From positions 7,812,001 to 7,876,000 of the forward strand of contig OU612068.1 of the NCBI GenBank assembly GCA_914767715.1: a stretch of 64,000 bases of DNA, written 5' to 3'. The notes below the pieces were generated by a model, which had not been told where the DNA came from, made no database searches, and saw nothing but the letters and a program-made list of their open reading frames with translations. A program made the position numbers and the translations under genes. The number at the start of each line of letters is the position of its first letter. Positions within the stretch are counted from its first letter, which is position 1. Origin of the DNA: Membranipora membranacea (Eukaryota; Bryozoa; Gymnolaemata; Cheilostomatida; Membraniporidae). Shown here piece after piece: positions 59,450 through 64,000 of this stretch.

Positions 59450-62400
59450 CTATAAAGACAGATAGTCAAAAGACCCGTCTGCCACGGGATTAGGAAGATT
59501 TCCTGACCTTGTGGGGAGTATCTCCTCCAATCTTGCTATATTGATTTTTGGCATGATGTTAACTGCCTCTCCAATTGTTGCCAGTCCGAGCTGGACAACA
59601 TATGATACACGTGTTTGGTTTCCTTTGCACACTGCTCCTAGCTCCAATGCATTCTCGAGTGTGAGTGTCTGCTGACAGTTGTATAATCTAATCAACAAAA
59701 AAACTCGGGGATTACTTATCGATTTGTGAAGGTTTTACATGCAAATGTGATAGAAATGACAATGAGTCACTTTATAATCTACACTACGAAGCCAACTGGC
59801 AAATCAAAGCTGTATATAGGTAATGAAGAGAAGAAGACTATTACTCACACTGTATCAGTATTCTCTGGTGTTCCTCTTATCCTGAGACGAGCATACTGAC
59901 TTCTGAAACGTTTATTGACCTTGGTACCCATAAAACATTTCTCATACTTGCTCTCTATTGCAGCAAGCGCCCGTGCCAACGGCGAAGATACTGCCGGTGA
60001 AACCTGATACCCGCGGATTGTTTTTGTTCCGTATTGGTACCTTGGGCTAATAACTACAAAAACAACAGAAAAATAATGACATTTTGACAATAGTAAAACG
60101 ACACATCATACAACAGCTGTCAATACTTTGAAATGACACCACTGCAAAAATACCTGAAGCATTTGTCACTTATTCTATTCTCAATGTAGTGCAGTGTAAG
60201 TCCAATAACAGTGTTTAAATATTTAGTAGTTGTCCTATCCTTGCAAAGACATAACTCCCAAAACTAAACACAATACCAATAGTTAACCATTTTTACAGTT
60301 GTCCTTTTTTTGCAAAGTCAGTTCAGAGAAGAAACAACTTATAAAACTTACATCCTTCCGACAGTTGGTGAAGAGCAGTGATGCTCAATGGTCTTCTGAG
60401 TGTGTCCGACTTGTGCCAGACGTCACCATCCTCCTATAATCGTAAATATATAAGTTATATTTAAGGATTGTCGTTATACTCTATTTATAATGTGCAATTT
60501 ACATGTATATGAATTCCATTTTTAAGGATTATGCTAATACTCTAATTATGATAAACATATGATATGAATGTGGAGAGTTTGTCATGAGAAGGATAAGAAG
60601 AATCAATAAATGGAAAACATACGTTTAGTTCGACGTCATCAATATCAAAGGCCTCCACCTTCACAGGGAAAACCACTAGTCCAGGAAATTGAGTTGTTGG
60701 AGGAGTTGGTGGTAGAAGTAGGGGCCTTTGTTGTGGTGGTGGAGGTGTTGGCTCTGGGGTGCTAGGCTTTTGGGAATTCTTTGCACGTTGTTGCTTGAAC
60801 TCCCTCACAACTGACGAAGTAGACGGCTCTTCGTCATCTAAGTCAGGGAGTTCTCCATCATCATCCACTTTTGGTAGTGGGAGCTTAATTAAACTCAGCT
60901 TCGTCATGTTCTAAAATGATCATAATCAGAAAATTATTTAATTATTTGAGAGTATATTATTATGAATTCAAACAGGGATGTATTGATCACAGATATACCT
61001 TGGGTTGAGAGATGGAATCTGATAAAATGATTTGATACACCACCAAACTAGATGCATGGTATCATTTATAATTTGGGAATGCAAGTTAAGAAACGTGAGT
61101 CACCTTTTTGGATGGTTGGATGGTTTTTTTCTTTCGTTTTGGAATCGGTGCATCAAGCATATCACCATTACCATCAACATTCTCCTCCTCACTATCGCTG
61201 AACATCTATAAAAAATAATTTTTAAAATAAGTCCAACGCAATGCGGACAACAAGCACACTTAGGTACGATGGTATACACATTGGACTTTGTCGGAGATAA
61301 ATATGCATCAATGAAAGTCACTCGTGAATGACAGTTTGATACTTTGATAATCTAAAGTAAAATGTGCTTACCCGCTGATAAGCTTTGCGCTTCTTGGAGT
61401 GGGAAGCATGTAACTCATCTCTTTTTTCGTCGTCTTCCGACGATAGGACAATAGGTTCGTCGTCAACTTCATTATCAAGCTGAAATGAATAATTCCATGC
61501 TCATTACACATTAATCTTTCAAAAAGAGAAACAAGCTATTTTCAGAGTGTTGCTTTGAAATAACAGCCAGGTCATTATTCACCTGACTTTCTCATCAATC
61601 AAACTTTGACATAAGATGTGTAGTTACTATGCATTATAACGCTGTAAAAGTAGTACATTATAATATGTGAATTGAATTAAAAACAGACTCTAATAACTCA
61701 CTCTTTTTAGTTTCTTTGCCGGGGACTTCCCTTTACTTGAAGCTGGTCTTTTTTTTGGGCACTGTATCTGAAATTCATTCTCAAATTCTTCCTGAAACCA
61801 AACAAGTTTGGAGTTATCAATTCAATACAAGTCAATTCAATGCTAGGTTGCCTAGCAATGGTAACAGTAATTACAATAACATGTACTTCACTCCATTTAA
61901 TCCCCGCACATCAAATTATGCATCAGGCAATAATTCATGAAAGTTACTTACCATTTCATCATCATATGCACCATCAGACAATTTAACCTCCTTAGCTTCA
62001 TCGTCAAGAAACATACGTTTGGCATAGGAGCTCATCGCATCACCTCCAATTCTCTTGGGCATCTAAAATGAAACAAAATGAAAAATGAATGGTTTGCTTA
62101 AAACTGAAATGCAGCTGTTTATGCAAAAATACAACATTATCAATTTAAAACTGTTTATTGCAAAAAAAATTTTTTAAACCAAATATGAATCAATACTCTG
62201 TTCACGCATCATTGAAATTTAGTCTCTACAACGATTATTGAATGAGGTACACCCCAAACACAGATGGTTACAAAAAGAAAATAATGAGTTAAAAGATGAG
62301 CGTTTTCGACACGCCCTCAGGGTGGACCTAATCTTCGCTAAAAAAACTGAAAAAAAAATCTTGGGCAATTTACAAAAAACACACTACAATGAAACTTAAC

Positions 62401-62523
62401 CAGTAAAGTCAGCATTCTTACATGAATGATGGTCCTCATGTCTGTTGACAGACAACCACCATCTCCCATATGGGATCTTTGCCCGGGTTTGTCATATTGA
62501 CATCCAAAACAAGTGTCTAGCAT
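59450..62523 (-). CDS. Spliced accessory gene of the Polinton, nine coding exons, 441 residues, function unknown
   Basis: Minus-strand exons in order are 62523-62422, 62062-61952, 61791-61702, 61479-61372, 61205-61104, 60910-60623, 60433-60352, 60053-59849 and 59687-59450. Every border is GT-AG, all phases match, and the coding total is 1326 nt ending in TAG. Exon 1 has a Cys/His cluster (TCFGCQ...SHMGDGGC) like a small zinc site. Exons 2-6 are acidic with several basic nuclear-import-like patches (KKRKAYQR, PKRKKK) and a Pro-rich stretch. The last two exons encode a structured domain of about 150 residues, with ISPRYQYGTKTIRGYQVSP and RVSYVVQLGLATIGE. I recognise no family beyond a recollection of similar Cys-x-x-Cys...His...Cys starts in other Polintons. 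A nuclear DNA- or protein-binding role, or a terminal-protein role, is conceivable but unproven. Confidence 0.75.
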
Positions 62524-62636
62524 CTATAATATAAAAAAATTAAAAAGATTAAAAAAGAATTTCAAAACAAAAGTAAAAAAATAAAAATGAAAAAAACAAA
62601 GATCATTGTATGTGAAAACATTTAAAACAAACTTAC

Positions 62637-62722
62637 GATTAATATTTGAAGGAAGATCAAATCTGCTAAAGAAGAGTGGTGGCTTCTTGTGAGCTTAGTG
62701 AATTCAAACTAAACTGGAAGAA
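62637..62722 (-). other. Non-coding first exon of the spliced accessory gene
   Basis: A clean donor (ATC|GTAAGT at 62637/62636) lies 113 bases above the acceptor of the ATG exon at 62523. A TATA box lies about 30 bases upstream of the approximate start given here. There is no ATG between the predicted start and the donor. The exact 5' end is an estimate. Confidence 0.5.
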
Positions 62723-62746
62723 TGTGTTGGCTATTCCAGCGCTGAG

Positions 62747-62754
62747 CTTTTATA
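62747..62754 (-). promoter_or_regulatory. TATA box (TATAAAAG) of the spliced accessory gene
   Basis: The minus strand reads GGTATAAAAGCTCAGCGC. It sits between the ATPase stop (62997) and the non-coding exon, at the right distance for a start near 62720. No equally good TATA element is visible ahead of the plus-strand cluster. Confidence 0.6.
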
Positions 62755-62996
62755 CCTTGGTTTCCAGTCTAAAATCTACACAGCTTAGAGGTGTCTTAGA
62801 GGGAGGGTTACTTTTCTGTTGCATGAAAAAATATTAATGTTTGCCTGTAGCTCCAATGATTACTGTGTTCAACAACCCATGACTAAGATATTTCTGTGTT
62901 CTGAGATAATTTATTGACTACCACTTAGACTTTGAAAAATTAATTGATGAGTGCTGTTTAACCCTTGTGGAAACATCAGTTCTTTAGAAAAAAATA

Positions 62997-63577
62997 TCAC
63001 TTTGTTAAATAGACAACGCTTGGATTTTCAAAAATCTTAGCTCGCACACGAGCTTTTTCATCACAACCTGGGGAGCAATTCAAAAACAGATAACCATAAC
63101 GATCTTTCACTGCATCCAAATAAGCTTCTATCACAAGTTTTTCCTTACCCATTTGTCTGCCAATTGTTTTGATTACTGAAATGTCTCTCACAGATTTCAT
63201 CAACCAGAAATGGTGTGAGTTCAAACTAATCGTACGAAAAAATGGTCCTTTACAAAATAGATTTTGTGTCAGTGTGATTATACTATAATTATAATGATGA
63301 CTAAATTTTGTATAAAAGTCAGCAATATCCTTAGAGCTGGAGACTTCCTCCATTAAATCATCAATGACTAGAAGTCTATGCTGTCGATCTTTAGGTAATG
63401 ATTCCATTGTTGCTAGCCCTTCTATAAATTTTATTGGCACCGAGGCATCATAAGAGTTGTAAAGTGGTTGGTAGATTGAGTAACAGATAATTATTTCCAC
63501 AGGCAGTGGAACAAAGATTTTGTCAGCATTGGAAATAATCTCCCTTAGTAGGGTAGATTTACCACTTGATGTTGGCC
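62997..63577 (-). CDS. FtsK/HerA-type packaging ATPase, 3' exon (upstream exon not identified)
   Basis: The open frame starts directly after a strong splice acceptor (branch-like ctgac, then a pyrimidine-rich tract ending ttctag at 63578-63580). An in-frame stop upstream and the lack of an ATG mean the start codon lies in another exon. The exon encodes the Walker A loop GPTSSGKST at its very start, Walker B HRLLVIDDLMEEV, a TQNLF block of the kind typical of A32/FtsK-like packaging ATPases, and a C-terminal region rich in charged residues ending at 62997. The family pumps the genome into preformed capsids. About 193 residues are visible. The upstream exon is probably beyond the tandem repeat, outside or near the window edge. 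Confidence 0.85.
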
Positions 63578-63719
63578 CTAGAAACAGACAGCATAAACAG
63601 TCAGCAGGTCAGAGATTGTGACTAAAATTCTCTCATCTACACACATACATCGAATATTGCTCATCATTTCACTATGACCTCTTAAGTGTTTGTTTCAAGT
63701 TTGCAACCACAGATGATTA

Positions 63720-64000
63720 ATTACTGTTATGCGAGCTAATCATCACATGATAACTGCACCTCCAAGTACTGGAAGTGATGAAAATTAAGGGAAGGATTTT
63801 GGTGATGAAATGCTCATTAAATTTCTGCACACACAGATGTAATTACTGTTATGCAAGCTAACCATCACATGATAACTGCACCTCCAAGTACTGGAAGTGT
63901 TGAAAATTAAGGGAAGGATTTTGGTAATGAAATGCTCATTAAATTTCTGCAGACACAGATGTAATTACTGTTATGCAAGCTAACCATCACATGATAACTG
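63720..64000. repeat. Tandem repeat, 122-bp period, running off the window
   Basis: ATTACTGTTATGC starts at 63720, 63842 and 63964, an exact 122-base period. The first two units are nearly identical and the third is cut by the window edge. A partial degenerate unit precedes them from about 63697. The array lies upstream of the ATPase acceptor, so either in its intron or in the element's right-terminal region. Confidence 0.85.

Larger units (their letters stand above)
49360..64000. mobile_element. Polinton/Maverick element, left end to beyond window (at least 14.6 kb)
   Basis: The left end is fixed at 49360 by comparison with the unoccupied copy at 15349/15350. The element begins AGTAGTAAAAGTGGGAGC, with the 5' AG expected of Polintons, and the 6 bp before it (AAGGAG, 49354-49359) should be the target duplication. 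It carries integrase, protein-primed type B polymerase, adenain-type protease, packaging ATPase and both jelly-roll capsid proteins, the full Polinton set. All the main frames are open. Capsid and integrase genes run on the plus strand; polymerase, accessory gene and ATPase run on the minus strand. The right terminal repeat lies outside the window. Confidence 0.95.

Noticed and set aside
63578-63612. Reading the ATPase straight through upstream of the P-loop (hydrophobic codons just before it)
   Set aside because: The frame hits a stop within about 35 bases and has no ATG. The sequence is a better splice acceptor with a pyrimidine tract and branch-like site.
63697-64000. CRISPR array
   Set aside because: Units are 122 bp with no distinct spacers, in an animal genome; it is a plain tandem repeat.

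Overview
The window is animal nuclear DNA. It is AT-rich, and its genes are split into many short exons with GT-AG introns of a few hundred bases to about 4 kb. The host genes belong to animal families: a sterol O-acyltransferase, a cation-dependent mannose-6-phosphate-receptor relative and an LRIG-like leucine-rich-repeat/immunoglobulin protein. I cannot name the species. Gene content, intron sizes and the density of small inverted-repeat elements suit an invertebrate. Layout: 1-317 is the last exon of a Ser/Thr-rich protein with a GPI-anchor-like tail. 1839-5666 (minus) holds eight exons encoding the N-terminal 60% or so of a sterol O-acyltransferase; no exons for the catalytic C-terminal part were found. 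5.7-14.7 kb has no recognised gene but several hairpin/MITE elements, a tRNA-derived SINE and a diverged tandem duplication. 14727-21424 (plus) is a complete seven-exon mannose-6-phosphate-receptor-like gene. 24708-43912 (plus) is an 18-exon gene for an 830-residue protein with about 16 LRRs and three Ig domains but no membrane segment; two of its introns carry well-bounded inverted-repeat transposons. At 46936-49359 the promoter-proximal segment and first exon of the receptor gene recur almost unchanged as an orphan copy. From 49360 to beyond the window end lies a Polinton/Maverick element, a virus-like DNA transposon. Its left end is fixed to the base because the orphan copy, compared with the intact copy at 14.7 kb, stops exactly there. 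Its plus strand carries a tightly packed run of six reading frames: two small basic proteins, a further conserved-looking protein, a retroviral-type integrase with a chromodomain, the minor and major capsid proteins, and an adenain-type protease (the second basic protein lies between the two capsid genes). Its minus strand carries a protein-primed type B DNA polymerase with zinc fingers and an OTU-like segment, a nine-coding-exon nuclear-type protein of unknown function behind a TATA box, and an FtsK/HerA-type packaging ATPase whose upstream exon lies beyond a splice acceptor. A 122-bp tandem repeat runs off the right edge. Working together, integrase and polymerase would insert and copy the element, while capsid proteins, protease and ATPase would build and fill particles. 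All main reading frames are open, so the element is young or still active. The most unusual item is the spliced 441-residue accessory gene at 59450-62523.
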